Assembly (NCBI RefSeq): GCF_001746295.1
Contig: NZ_MJAH01000011.1
Span: 185,188-249,187, forward strand
Length of the DNA stretch: 64,000 bases
Origin: Streptomyces sp. LUP47B
Lineage (GTDB): Bacteria; Actinomycetota; Actinomycetes; Streptomycetales; Streptomycetaceae
Direction: 5' to 3'
Below are positions 7,722 through 16,393 of the stretch, piece by piece (position 1 is the stretch's first letter; each line of letters begins with the position of its first letter). The position numbers and the translations under genes were made by a program. A model generated the notes under the pieces. It saw only the letters and a list, made by a program, of their open reading frames with translations. It was not told the origin of the DNA and did not search any database.

Positions 7722-9494
7722 GTGCGCAAGGTGCTCATCGCCAATCGTGGCGAAATCGCTGTCCGCGTTGCCCGGGCCTGCCGGGATGCCGGTATCGCGA
7801 GCGTGGCCGTGTACGCCGACCCGGACCGGGACGCTCTGCATGTCCGCGCCGCGGATGAGGCGTTCGCCCTGGGCGGTGACACCCCGGCCACCAGCTATCT
7901 GGACATCGGCAAGGTCCTGGGTGCCGCACGCGAGTCGGGCGCGGACGCCATCCACCCCGGCTACGGATTCCTCTCCGAGAACGCCGAGTTCGCGCAGGCG
8001 GTCCTGGACGCGGGTCTGATCTGGATCGGGCCGCCCCCGCAGGCCATCCGCGACCTCGGTGACAAGGTCGCCGCCCGGCACATCGCCCAGCGGGCCGGCG
8101 CCCCCCTGGTGGCCGGCACCCCCGACCCGGTCTCCGGTGCCGAGGAGGTCGTCGCCTTCGCCCAGGAGCACGGCCTGCCGATCGCCATCAAGGCCGCCTT
8201 CGGCGGTGGCGGACGCGGCCTGAAGGTCGCCCGCACCCTCGAAGAGGTCCCCGAGCTCTACGACTCCGCCGTGCGTGAGGCGGTCGCCGCGTTCGGCCGC
8301 GGCGAGTGCTTCGTCGAGCGCTACCTCGACAAGCCCCGCCACGTGGAGACCCAGTGCCTGGCCGACACCCACGGCAACGTGGTCGTCGTCTCCACCCGCG
8401 ACTGCTCGCTGCAGCGCCGCCACCAGAAGCTGGTCGAGGAGGCCCCCGCGCCCTTCCTCTCCGACGCCCAGGTCGCCGAGCTGTACGCGTCGTCCAAGGC
8501 CATCCTCAAGGAGGCCGGCTACGTCGGCGCCGGCACGGTGGAGTTCCTGGTCGGCATGGACGGCACGATCTCCTTCCTGGAGGTCAACACCCGCCTCCAG
8601 GTGGAGCACCCGGTCACCGAGGAGGTCGCCGGCATCGACCTGGTGCGCGAGATGTTCCGCATCGCCGACGGCGAGGAGCTCGGCTACGGCGATCCCGAGC
8701 TGCGCGGCCACTCCTTCGAGTTCCGCATCAACGGCGAGGACCCGGGCCGGGGTTTCCTGCCCGCGCCCGGCACCGTCACCCGCTTCGAGGGGCCGTCCGG
8801 CCCGGGTGTGCGCCTGGACGCCGGTGTCGAGTCCGGCAGCGTCATCGGTCCCGCCTGGGACTCCCTGCTGGCCAAGCTCATCGTCAGCGGCGCCACCCGC
8901 GAGCAGGCCCTCCAGCGCGCCGCCCGCGCCCTGGAGGAGTTCCAGGTCGAGGGCATGGCCACCGCGATCCCCTTCCACCGCAAGGTGGTCACCGACCCGG
9001 CGTTCGCCCCGGAGCTGACCGGCTCCGCCGACCCGTTCACGGTCCACACCCGCTGGATCGAGACCGAGTTCGTCAACGACATCAAGCCCTTCTCCGCTCC
9101 CACGGAAGCGGAGGCCGACGAGGACGCGGACCGCGAGACGATCGTCGTGGAGGTCGGCGGCAAGCGCCTGGAGGTCTCCCTGCCGGTCTCCCTGGGCATG
9201 TCGCTGGCCCGCACCGGCCTCGCCGCCGGGGCCAAGCCCAAGCGCCGCGCGGCCAAGAAGTCCGGCCCGGTCGCCTCCGGCGACACCCTCGCCTCGCCGA
9301 TGCAGGGCACGATCGTCAAGATCGCCGTCGAGGAGGGCCAGGAGGTCAAGGAGGGCGACCTCGTCGTCGTCCTCGAGGCCATGAAGATGGAACAGCCCCT
9401 CAACGCGCACAGGGCCGGCACCATCAAGGGCCTGACGGCGGAGGTCGGAGCGTCGATCACCTCCGGCGCCGCGATCTGCGAGATCAAGGACTGA
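7722..9494 (+). CDS. accA2: Biotinylated acyl-CoA carboxylase alpha subunit
   Basis: The subunit combines biotin carboxylase and biotin carrier domains (590 residues). It carboxylates its own biotin with ATP and bicarbonate, then serves PccB-type beta subunits. RKVLIANRGEIAVR opens the carboxylase domain, the ATP-grasp loop is FGGGGRGLK, followed by EVNTRLQVEHPVTEE, and the C-terminal carrier has the biotinylation motif EAMKMEQP near residue 556. Start is GTG at 7722 after AAGGAGG; an in-frame extension to 7587 has no ribosome site. A strong hairpin terminator follows. Confidence 0.94.
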   Translation: MRKVLIANRGEIAVRVARACRDAGIASVAVYADPDRDALHVRAADEAFALGGDTPATSYLDIGKVLGAARESGADAIHPGYGFLSENAEFAQAVLDAGLIWIGPPPQAIRDLGDKVAARHIAQRAGAPLVAGTPDPVSGAEEVVAFAQEHGLPIAIKAAFGGGGRGLKVARTLEEVPELYDSAVREAVAAFGRGECFVERYLDKPRHVETQCLADTHGNVVVVSTRDCSLQRRHQKLVEEAPAPFLSDAQVAELYASSKAILKEAGYVGAGTVEFLVGMDGTISFLEVNTRLQVEHPVTEEVAGIDLVREMFRIADGEELGYGDPELRGHSFEFRINGEDPGRGFLPAPGTVTRFEGPSGPGVRLDAGVESGSVIGPAWDSLLAKLIVSGATREQALQRAARALEEFQVEGMATAIPFHRKVVTDPAFAPELTGSADPFTVHTRWIETEFVNDIKPFSAPTEAEADEDADRETIVVEVGGKRLEVSLPVSLGMSLARTGLAAGAKPKRRAAKKSGPVASGDTLASPMQGTIVKIAVEEGQEVKEGDLVVVLEAMKMEQPLNAHRAGTIKGLTAEVGASITSGAAICEIKD

Positions 9495-9510
9495 GCAGTC
9501 GTACGACATT

Positions 9511-9559
9511 CGAGGCGCCCGGCGGACTGAAGCACTCAGTGCGCCGGGCGCCTCGTTTT
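9511..9559 (+). terminator. Intrinsic terminator after accA2
   Basis: CGAGGCGCCCGGCG (9511-9524) pairs perfectly with CGCCGGGCGCCTCG (9542-9555), the loop contains a second small stem (ACTGA/TCAGT), and TTTT follows. It sits 17 bases after the accA2 stop. Confidence 0.9.
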
Positions 9560-9866
9560 CCCCGTCTCCCGAGACGGTGACCCACGGGGCTGGCGCCCAA
9601 CCGGTGCCGTGGCCGACCAGGGCGAGGCCGACGCAGCCGAAGGCGACGGCCGCCGTGCCGAAGGACAGCGCGGTCAGAGCCGCGATGCCGATCACGTCCG
9701 GCCGCGTCGAGCGGCGTGGACAGGATCAGCAGCCGGGCGGCCAGGCCGGGATCACGCGGCCGCGCAGCAGGGCGACACCGAGCAGGATCGCGCCGACGAC
9801 GTGCGCGGCGACGACGTAGCGGATCGGGCCGTTCACCACAGCCAGTTCGTTGACGCCGTCGGCGAT
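9560..9866 (-). pseudogene. Decayed membrane-protein gene fragment
   Basis: Hydrophobic, membrane-like peptides are encoded in order on the minus strand but in different frames: VVNGPIRYVVAAHVVGAILL then GVALLRGRVIPAW in one, AARLLILSTPLDAAG in the next, and IGIAALTALSFGTAAVAF then GCVGLALVGHGTGW in another. A stop follows the first segment. This pattern indicates frameshifts in the 3' part of a former multi-pass membrane protein. The 5' part is missing; the intact DeoR gene abuts it directly. Sequencing errors are an alternative explanation for the shifts. Confidence 0.55.
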
Positions 9867-10828
9867 CAGCGTCGCCGAAGATCCGCCACCCGTGCCCGCT
9901 CCGCACCCTGAATCGGGTCACCCAGGGATGTGGCCGTGCGGAGGCCGGGGCCCGGCGAGGGGACCTGACCGCGGCGGGGCCCCGGCAGGGGCACGTCCCG
10001 ACGCTGTTGCTGCCGCGCCGGGACCTGATCACCCCCCGGTGCTCCCGACGCGCCGGCCACGGCGATCTGCACCCCCTGGTCGGCGAGCGCCTGGAGTTCC
10101 GTAGCGGCCCGGTCGTCGTGGGCCGGGGGCTCGTCGGTGACAAGCCGGGTGATGAGGTCCGTCGGCACGGTCTGGAACATCGTGTCCGTACCGAGCTTGG
10201 TGTGGTCGGCGAGGACCACGACCTCCGCGGCGGCCTGCACCAGAGCCCGGTCCACGGACGCCGACAGCATGTTGGACGTGGACAGACCGCGCTCTGCGGT
10301 GAGCCCGCTCCCGGAAAGGAAGGCCCGCGAGACCCTCAGGCCCTGGAGCGACTGTTCCGCTCCCGAACCCACCAGGGCGTAGTTGGAACCGCGCAGAGTG
10401 CCGCCGGTCATCACGACCTCCACCCGGTTGGCATGGGCGAGTGCCTGAGCCACCAGAAGGGAATTGGTCACGACGGTCAGCCCGGGAACCCGGGCGAGCC
10501 GGCGAGCCAGCTCCTGCGTGGTGGTACCCGCCCCCACCACAATGGCCTCGCCTTCTTCGACGAGACCCGCGGCGAGATCGGCGATGGCCGTCTTCTCGGC
10601 GGTCGCGAGATGCGATTTCTGCGGAAAGCCGGACTCTCGCGTGAACCCGCCCGGCAATACCGCACCGCCATGCCGGCGGTCGAGGAGTCCTTCTGCCTCC
10701 AGTGCGCGCACGTCCCGCCGTACGGTCACTTCGGAGGTCTGGACGACGCGGGCGAGCTCACGGAGCGATACAGCCCCGTTGGCTCGCACCATTTCGAGGA
10801 TCAATTGGCGACGTTCTGCAGCGAACAC
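9866..10828 (-). CDS. DeoR/GlpR family transcriptional regulator
   Basis: The N-terminal winged helix-turn-helix (RRQLILEMVRANGAVSLREL, then ARVVQTSEVTVRRDVRALE) is followed by the sugar-phosphate sensor fold (VGAGTTTQELARRL, TNSLLVAQALA, TGGTLRG). Such proteins repress carbohydrate or nucleoside catabolic genes until a phosphorylated sugar binds. It is 320 residues, with a Gln/Arg/Pro-rich tail beyond the usual ~255. Start is GTG at 10828 with no clear ribosome site, so translation may be leaderless. Nucleoside genes lie close by, but its own upstream region lacks the palindrome shared by those genes. Confidence 0.85.
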   Translation of the reverse strand: MFAAERRQLILEMVRANGAVSLRELARVVQTSEVTVRRDVRALEAEGLLDRRHGGAVLPGGFTRESGFPQKSHLATAEKTAIADLAAGLVEEGEAIVVGAGTTTQELARRLARVPGLTVVTNSLLVAQALAHANRVEVVMTGGTLRGSNYALVGSGAEQSLQGLRVSRAFLSGSGLTAERGLSTSNMLSASVDRALVQAAAEVVVLADHTKLGTDTMFQTVPTDLITRLVTDEPPAHDDRAATELQALADQGVQIAVAGASGAPGGDQVPARQQQRRDVPLPGPRRGQVPSPGPGLRTATSLGDPIQGAERARVADLRRR

Positions 10829-10994
10829 GAAACTGACAGTAACGCCAACGACCGTCTGCTTTCAGCTGTTTGCGCCGAATAGCAGAAGATGTTCGCACGC
10901 CAGGGCGCGAAGTGGTATAGGGCCTAATCCCCCCGCCTATGCCGCGCGAATGGTCGACAACTCCCTGTGACCAGGCAGGAATCGCTTTCGGCCG

Positions 10995-12443
10995 TCAGGC
11001 TCCGCCGGTCTCCTTGCGCGTGTGCAGCTGCCGCGCCACCTCGGCGATCGACCCCGAAAGGGACGGGTAAACGGTGAAAGCGTTCGCGATCTGTTCGACC
11101 GTCAGATTGTTGTCGACCGCGATCGAGATGGGATGGATCAGTTCCGAGGCGCGGGGCGCGACGACGACACCGCCGACGACGATCCCGGTCCCCGGCCGGC
11201 AGAAGATCTTGACGAACCCGTCGCGGATGCCCTGCATCTTCGCGCGCGGGTTGCGCAGCAGCGGGAGCTTCACGGACCGGGCGTCGATCTTGCCGCCGTC
11301 CACGTCCGCCTGCGAGTAGCCGACGGTGGCGATCTCCGGGTCGGTGAAGACGTTCGACGAGACCGTCTTCAGGTTCAGCGGGGCCACCGCGTCACCGAGG
11401 AAGTGGTACATGGCGATGCGCCCCTGCATGGCGGCCACGGAAGCCAGCGCGAACACCCCGGTCACGTCACCGGCGGCGTACACGCCGGGAGCCGAGGTCC
11501 TGGACACCTTGTCGGTCCAGATGTGCCCGGACTCGCGCAGCTTGACGCCCGCTTCCTCCAGCCCCATCCCGGCGCTGTTCGGAATGGCACCCACGGCCAT
11601 CAGACAGTGCGACCCGCTGATGACCCGCCCGTCCGCGAGCGTGACCTCGACCCGGTCCCCGACCCGCTTGGCGGACTGCGCCCGAGTACGCCCCATGACG
11701 TTCATGCCGCGCCGCCGAAAGACGTCCTCCAACACCGCCGCCGCGTCCGGGTCCTCCCCGGGAAGCACGCGGTCCCGCGACGAAACGAGCGTCACCTTGG
11801 AACCCAGCGCCTGATAGGCGCCGGCGAACTCGGCACCGGTGACACCGGACCCGACCACGATGAGCTCTTCCGGCAGCTCGGTGAGGTCGTAGACCTGGGT
11901 CCAGTTGAGGATGCGCTCGCCGTCGGGCTGGGCGTCGGGCAGCTCACGGGGATGCCCGCCGGTGGCGATGAGCACGGCGTCGGCGACGAGCGTCTCCTCG
12001 CTCCCGTCGACGGCCCGCACCACGACCTTCCGCGACCCGTCGAGGGCCTGCATGCCCGCGAGGCGCCCACGCCCGCGCAGCACCCGGGCACCGGCACGCG
12101 TCACGGAGGCGGTGATGTCGTGCGACTGGGCGAGGGCGAGCCGCTTCACACGCCGGTTGACCTTGCCCAGGTCGACGCCCACCACCCGGGCCGCCTGTTC
12201 CAGCGGTGGGGTGTCGTCGGCGACGATGATCCCCAGTTCCTCGTACGACGAGTCGAAGGTCGTCATGACCTCGGCCGTAGCGATAAGGGTCTTCGACGGC
12301 ACGCAGTCGGTCAGCACCGACGCTCCGCCCAGGCCGTCGCAGTCGACGACGGTCACCTCCGCGCCGAGTTGGGCGGCCACCAGGGCCGCCTCGTATCCGC
12401 CGGGTCCGCCACCGATGATCACGATCCGAGTCACGTACTCCAT
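10995..12443 (-). CDS. Flavoprotein NAD(P)H-quinone reductase (LpdA-like)
   Basis: This 482-residue protein belongs to the pyridine nucleotide-disulphide reductase family. FAD site IVIIGGGPGGYEAALVAAQ, second dinucleotide site ELIVVGSGVTGAEFA, FAD segment APGVYAAGDVTG and a dimerisation domain are present. The redox motif GGASVLTDCVPSK has one cysteine instead of CxxxxC, as in mycobacterial LpdA (Rv3303c), so it is unlikely to be a lipoamide dehydrogenase and more likely reduces quinones. ATG at 12443 is used; an internal GTG 12 bases on follows GGAG and is an alternative. Confidence 0.85.
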   Translation of the reverse strand: MEYVTRIVIIGGGPGGYEAALVAAQLGAEVTVVDCDGLGGASVLTDCVPSKTLIATAEVMTTFDSSYEELGIIVADDTPPLEQAARVVGVDLGKVNRRVKRLALAQSHDITASVTRAGARVLRGRGRLAGMQALDGSRKVVVRAVDGSEETLVADAVLIATGGHPRELPDAQPDGERILNWTQVYDLTELPEELIVVGSGVTGAEFAGAYQALGSKVTLVSSRDRVLPGEDPDAAAVLEDVFRRRGMNVMGRTRAQSAKRVGDRVEVTLADGRVISGSHCLMAVGAIPNSAGMGLEEAGVKLRESGHIWTDKVSRTSAPGVYAAGDVTGVFALASVAAMQGRIAMYHFLGDAVAPLNLKTVSSNVFTDPEIATVGYSQADVDGGKIDARSVKLPLLRNPRAKMQGIRDGFVKIFCRPGTGIVVGGVVVAPRASELIHPISIAVDNNLTVEQIANAFTVYPSLSGSIAEVARQLHTRKETGGA

Positions 12444-12540
12444 TGTCCCGCACGACCCGAGGTGCTACGGCCCCGGGGGCCACCCCGAGATGCCACTGTT
12501 ACGGGAGAGACGCCGGGGACGACTGCCGTACCCTCGACCC

Positions 12541-12978
12541 ATGTCGCTCTACGCCGCCTACGCCGGCAACCTCGACGCGCGGCTGATGACCCGCCGCGCC
12601 CCGCACTCGCCGATGCGCGCCACGGGGTGGCTGAACGGGTGGCGGCTGACCTTCGGGGGCGAGCACATGGGCTGGGAGGGCGCACTCGCGACGATCGTCG
12701 AGGACCCCCTCTGCCAGGTGTTCGTGGCGCTCTACGAGATCGCGCCCGCCGACGACGACTCGATGGACCGCTGGGAGGGCGTGGGCCTGGACATCTACCG
12801 CCGCACCCGCATCCGCGTCCACACCCTGGAGGGCGAGGAGCAGGCCTGGACGTACGTCCTGAACGGCTACGAGGGCGGCCTGCCCTCCGCCCGCTACCTG
12901 GGCGAGGTGGCCGACGCGGCGGAATCGGCGGGCGCGCCCCACGACTACGTGATGGAACTCCGCAAGCGCCCCTGCTGA
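12541..12978 (+). CDS. Gamma-glutamylcyclotransferase-like protein
   Basis: The 145-residue protein starts SLYAAYAGNLD, a variant of the YGxNL substrate loop of the GGCT/AIG2 fold. It has an acidic residue at the expected catalytic place (DSMDRWEGVG) and a late YVLNGYEGGLPSARYL. Members cyclise gamma-glutamyl amines or amino acids to 5-oxoproline. The actual substrate here is unknown. ATG is at 12541, divergent from the flavoprotein gene 97 bases away. Confidence 0.8.
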   Translation: MSLYAAYAGNLDARLMTRRAPHSPMRATGWLNGWRLTFGGEHMGWEGALATIVEDPLCQVFVALYEIAPADDDSMDRWEGVGLDIYRRTRIRVHTLEGEEQAWTYVLNGYEGGLPSARYLGEVADAAESAGAPHDYVMELRKRPC

Positions 12979-13054
12979 ATCACACAGGTCACCGGCGTCA
13001 CAGAGTTGGTTGGAAACGACAAGACAACGATCGCCATCCCGTCAGCTCTGTCAT

Positions 13055-13066
13055 CTACGCGCGTAG
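13055..13066. promoter_or_regulatory. Nucleoside operator CTACGCGCGTAG at punA
   Basis: A perfect 12-bp palindrome lies 12 bases upstream of TACCCT (13079-13084), a -10-like element followed by exactly 7 bases and the punA GTG. The operator therefore covers the expected -35 region. Identical or near-identical sites occur at deoC, add, the BMP gene and the ABC ATPase gene. Confidence 0.85.
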
Positions 13067-13091
13067 GCCCGGACCGGCTACCCTCATCCGC

Positions 13092-13916
13092 GTGAACGCA
13101 TCTCTTCTTCCGGACGACATCCAGGGCGACCCGCATGCCGCCGCCGACGCCGCCGCCGCGCGCCTGCGCGAACTGACCGGCGCCGAGACCCACGACGTCG
13201 CCCTCGTGATGGGCTCGGGCTGGGCACCGGCCGTGGACGCCCTCGGTGCCCCCGACGCCGAGCTCCACGTCACCGAGCTGCCCGGTTTCCCGCCGCCGGT
13301 GGTGGAGGGGCACGGCGGCAAGATCCGCTCGTACAAGATCGGCGAGAAGCGTGCCCTGGTCTTCCTGGGCCGCACGCACTACTACGAAGGCCGCGGTGTC
13401 GCCGCCGTCGCCCACGGGGTCCGCACCGCCGTGGCCGCCGGCTGCAAGACCGTCGTCCTCACCAACGGCTGCGGCGGCCTCCGCGAGGGCATGCGCCCCG
13501 GCCAGCCGGTCCTGATCAGCGACCACATCAACCTCACGGCGACGTCCCCGATCATCGGCGCGAACTTCGTGGACCTCACCGACCTCTACTCGCCCCGGCT
13601 GCGTGCCCTGTGCAAGGAGATCGACCCCACCCTGGAGGAGGGCGTCTACGCCCAGTTCCCCGGCCCGCACTACGAGACCCCGGCCGAGATCCGCATGGCC
13701 CGCGTCATCGGCGCGGACCTGGTGGGCATGTCGACGGTCCTCGAAGCGATCGCCGCGCGCGAGGCGGGGGCGGAGATTCTGGGTATCTCGCTGGTGACGA
13801 ACCTCGCCGCGGGCATGACGGGCGAGCCCCTGAACCACGAGGAGGTTCTCCAGGCGGGCCGTGACAGCGCGACGCGGATGGGTTCACTGCTGGCGCAGGT
13901 GCTGGGCCGGATCTGA
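13092..13916 (+). CDS. punA: Purine nucleoside phosphorylase
   Basis: The enzyme phosphorolyses purine (deoxy)nucleosides to base and (deoxy)ribose-1-phosphate. The 274-residue length and motifs fit the trimeric low-molecular-mass family: VMGSGW phosphate loop, VVEGHGGKI, GRTHYYEG, TNGCGGL, PGPHYETPAEIRM, VGMSTVLEAIAAR and the base-binding VTNLAAGM. GTG at 13092 follows a TACCCT -10-like box by 7 bases with no ribosome site, suggesting a leaderless transcript under the CTACGCGCGTAG operator. Its product feeds the adjacent phosphohexomutase or deoC. Confidence 0.92.
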   Translation: MNASLLPDDIQGDPHAAADAAAARLRELTGAETHDVALVMGSGWAPAVDALGAPDAELHVTELPGFPPPVVEGHGGKIRSYKIGEKRALVFLGRTHYYEGRGVAAVAHGVRTAVAAGCKTVVLTNGCGGLREGMRPGQPVLISDHINLTATSPIIGANFVDLTDLYSPRLRALCKEIDPTLEEGVYAQFPGPHYETPAEIRMARVIGADLVGMSTVLEAIAAREAGAEILGISLVTNLAAGMTGEPLNHEEVLQAGRDSATRMGSLLAQVLGRI

Positions 13917-13979
13917 AGGAACGCGGTAGGGGGTGCCAGGTGATGTCGTAGGGCGGCTGCGGGCCCGTTGTGGCTGGTC

Positions 13980-14400
13980 GCGCAGTTCCCCGCGCCCCTA
14001 GGGAGTTGCAGTCACCTGCGCCACGACGGACCGATCCCCACCTCACGCACCACGACGGACCACTCGCCGCACCGCAAGCTAACGACGAACCGTCCGCCGC
14101 ACCGCCCACCACGACGAACCGTCCGCCGCACCGCCCGCCACGATGGGCGGGCAGCCGCGTACGGCGCGAAGGGGCCGGGGTGGGGGGTGTCCGCCCGCAG
14201 CGGCCGGCGTCCGTTACAGGGCACTGTTGAAGCAGCCGAGCCGCCGGACCGAGGACGGACACCCCCCACCCCGGCCCCGACCCACCCACCGAACCCCACG
14301 CGCTACACCCGCCCCCACCGGGGCCGAAACAGGCCGCCGCAGGCACCCAGGGGCGCGGGGAACTGCGCAAAAAACGCCCGCCCCCACCGACCCCGCACAC
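13980..14400. repeat. Reiterated intergenic element, copy 2, bounded by 20-bp inverted repeats
   Basis: The stretch from 13917 to 14425 holds no credible gene. It is framed by a perfect 20-bp inverted repeat: GCGCAGTTCCCCGCGCCCCT at 13980-13999 and its complement at 14349-14368. Inside are tandem GAC(C/G)GTCCGCCGCACCGC-like units and a perfect 23-bp inverted repeat (14171-14193 with 14256-14278). The interior matches copy 1 at the window start block for block. It looks like a MITE-like or reiterated Streptomyces intergenic element. Confidence 0.8.
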
Positions 14401-14425
14401 AACGACAACGAGAGGCTGACGCACC

Positions 14426-16057
14426 GTGCACGACGACCTCATCGCACGGGCCAGGACCTGGCTCGCCGAGGACCCCGACCCGGACACCCGCGACGAGCTC
14501 GCGAAGCTCATCGAGTCCGGCGACGTCACCGAACTGACCGCACGCTTCAGCGGCACCCTCCAGTTCGGCACCGCCGGCCTACGCGGCGAACTCGGCGCAG
14601 GACCGATGCGCATGAACCGCACGGTCGTCATCCGAGCCGCCGCCGGCCTCGCCGCATACCTCAAGAAGCACGGCAGCACAGACGGCCTCGTGGTCATCGG
14701 CTACGACGCCCGCCACAAATCGGAAGACTTCGCGCGGGACACGGCAGCCGTGATGACCGGCGCCGGCCTCAAAGCGGCGCTCCTCCCCCGCCCCCTCCCC
14801 ACCCCCGTCCTCGCCTTCGCCATACGGCACCTCGGCGCGGTGGCAGGCGTAGAGGTCACCGCCAGCCACAACCCGCCCCGCGACAACGGCTACAAGGTCT
14901 ACCTCGGCGACGGCTCCCAGATCGTCCCGCCCGCCGACGCGGACATCGCCGCCGAGATCGCGGCGATCGCGAGCCTGAACGACGTCCCCCGCCCGGACGC
15001 CGGCTGGCAGACCCTCGACGACGCCGTCCTGACCGCCTACCTGGCCCGCACGGACGCCGTACTGGCCGAGAACTCCCCCCGCACCGCCCGCACCGTCTAC
15101 ACCGCGATGCACGGCGTGGGCAAGGACACTCTCCTCGCCGCCTTCGACCGCGCCGGCTTCCCCGCCCCGGAACTCGTCGCCGAACAGGCCGAGCCCGACC
15201 CCGACTTCCCGACCGTCGCCTTCCCCAACCCGGAAGAGCCCGGCGCGATGGACCTGGCCTTCGCGAAGGCCCGCGAGACGAACCCCGACCTGATCATCGC
15301 GAACGACCCCGACGCGGACCGCTGCGCGGTAGCCGTCAAGCGGGACGACACCTGGGGCATGCTCAGCGGCGACGAGGTGGGCGCCCTCCTCGCCGCGCAC
15401 CTCGTGGCCCGCGGAGCGCACGGCACCTTCGCGGAGTCGATCGTCTCCTCCTCGCTCCTCGGCAGGATCGCCGAGAAGGCGGGCCTTCCCTACGAGGAGA
15501 CCCTCACCGGCTTCAAGTGGATCGCCCGGGTGGAGGGCCTGCGCTACGGCTACGAGGAGGCCCTCGGCTACTGCGTGGACCCCGAGGGCGTTCGGGACAA
15601 GGACGGCATCACCGCGGCCCTGCTCATCACGGAGCTCGCCTCCGGGCTGAAGGAACAGAACCGCACGCTCCTCGACCTCCTCGACGACCTCGCAGTGGAG
15701 CACGGCCTGCACGCCACGGACCAGCTAGCGGTCCGCGTGGAGGACCTGTCGGTCATCGCCCGGGCGATGGAGCAGCTCCGCGAGCACCCGCCGACCGAGC
15801 TCGCGGGCCTGGCCATCACGAGGGCCGAGGACCTGACGCGGGGCACGGACAGGCTCCCGCCCACCGACGGCCTGCGCTACACCCTCACCGGCGCCCGGGT
15901 CGTCGTCCGTCCGAGCGGCACCGAGCCGAAGCTGAAGTGCTACCTGGAGGTGGTCGTCCCGGTAGCCACCCACGCCGGCCTCCCGACGGCCCGCACCAAG
16001 GCGACCGCCCTCCTGACCACCATCAAGCGGGACCTGTCCGCAGCGGCAGGAATCTGA
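14426..16057 (+). CDS. Phospho-sugar mutase (phosphomannomutase/phosphopentomutase-like)
   Basis: This 543-residue alpha-D-phosphohexomutase has the active-site serine in TASHNPPRDNGYKVY, the Mg site NDPDADR, the sugar-specificity segment GYEEALGYCV and the phosphate-binding RPSGTEPKLK. The family interconverts sugar-1- and 6-phosphates, and long PGM2-type members also act on ribose/deoxyribose phosphates. Between punA and deoC, a phosphopentomutase role linking their products is a reasonable inference. GTG start at 14426 follows GAGAGG. Confidence 0.88.
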   Translation: MHDDLIARARTWLAEDPDPDTRDELAKLIESGDVTELTARFSGTLQFGTAGLRGELGAGPMRMNRTVVIRAAAGLAAYLKKHGSTDGLVVIGYDARHKSEDFARDTAAVMTGAGLKAALLPRPLPTPVLAFAIRHLGAVAGVEVTASHNPPRDNGYKVYLGDGSQIVPPADADIAAEIAAIASLNDVPRPDAGWQTLDDAVLTAYLARTDAVLAENSPRTARTVYTAMHGVGKDTLLAAFDRAGFPAPELVAEQAEPDPDFPTVAFPNPEEPGAMDLAFAKARETNPDLIIANDPDADRCAVAVKRDDTWGMLSGDEVGALLAAHLVARGAHGTFAESIVSSSLLGRIAEKAGLPYEETLTGFKWIARVEGLRYGYEEALGYCVDPEGVRDKDGITAALLITELASGLKEQNRTLLDLLDDLAVEHGLHATDQLAVRVEDLSVIARAMEQLREHPPTELAGLAITRAEDLTRGTDRLPPTDGLRYTLTGARVVVRPSGTEPKLKCYLEVVVPVATHAGLPTARTKATALLTTIKRDLSAAAGI

Positions 16058-16393
16058 ACCTGCCAAAACCTGAACCCACAGCCGCCCCGCCGAGGTACGA
16101 CTCCGCCGGGTGGCCGCGGGGCTGTGGCCGAGGGGCGGCCCCCACCCGAGCCGCCCCTCACCCGTTCAGCCGCGCCCCGCCGACGTGCCCCTCCACCACC
16201 TGACCGCGGCCTGCCACACCGTCGCGACAGACGTCACACCACACCACGTGGCACCCCGAGACGCGTCAACAAAGCACCACCAGGACGGCCACCCGTTCAG
16301 CCGCCCCACCGAGGGACGGCTCCACCACCTGACCGCGGCCTGCTACAACGGCGCGCAGACGTCACACCACGCCCCCCCGCCCCCCGAACCGCC
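16058..16393. repeat. Intergenic region with an ~85-bp direct repeat
   Basis: No gene is seen between the mutase and the PH-domain protein. Two diverged direct copies of about 85 bp (about 16159-16243 and 16290-16375) share CCCGTTCAGCCGC, CTCCACCACCTGACCGCGGC and CAGACGTCACACCAC blocks. The spacing is about 131 bp. Function is unknown. Confidence 0.65.

Noticed and set aside
7716..9695. Long minus-strand open frame opposite accA2
   Set aside because: Antisense to a clear biotin carboxylase; only its first ~40 codons, beyond accA2, look membrane-like and these were assigned to the pseudogene.
9866..10828. DeoR-family protein as the regulator of the CTACGCGCGTAG sites
   Set aside because: No such site lies upstream of its own gene, and a symmetric CG-centred palindrome is more typical of LacI-like proteins; not excluded but unsupported.
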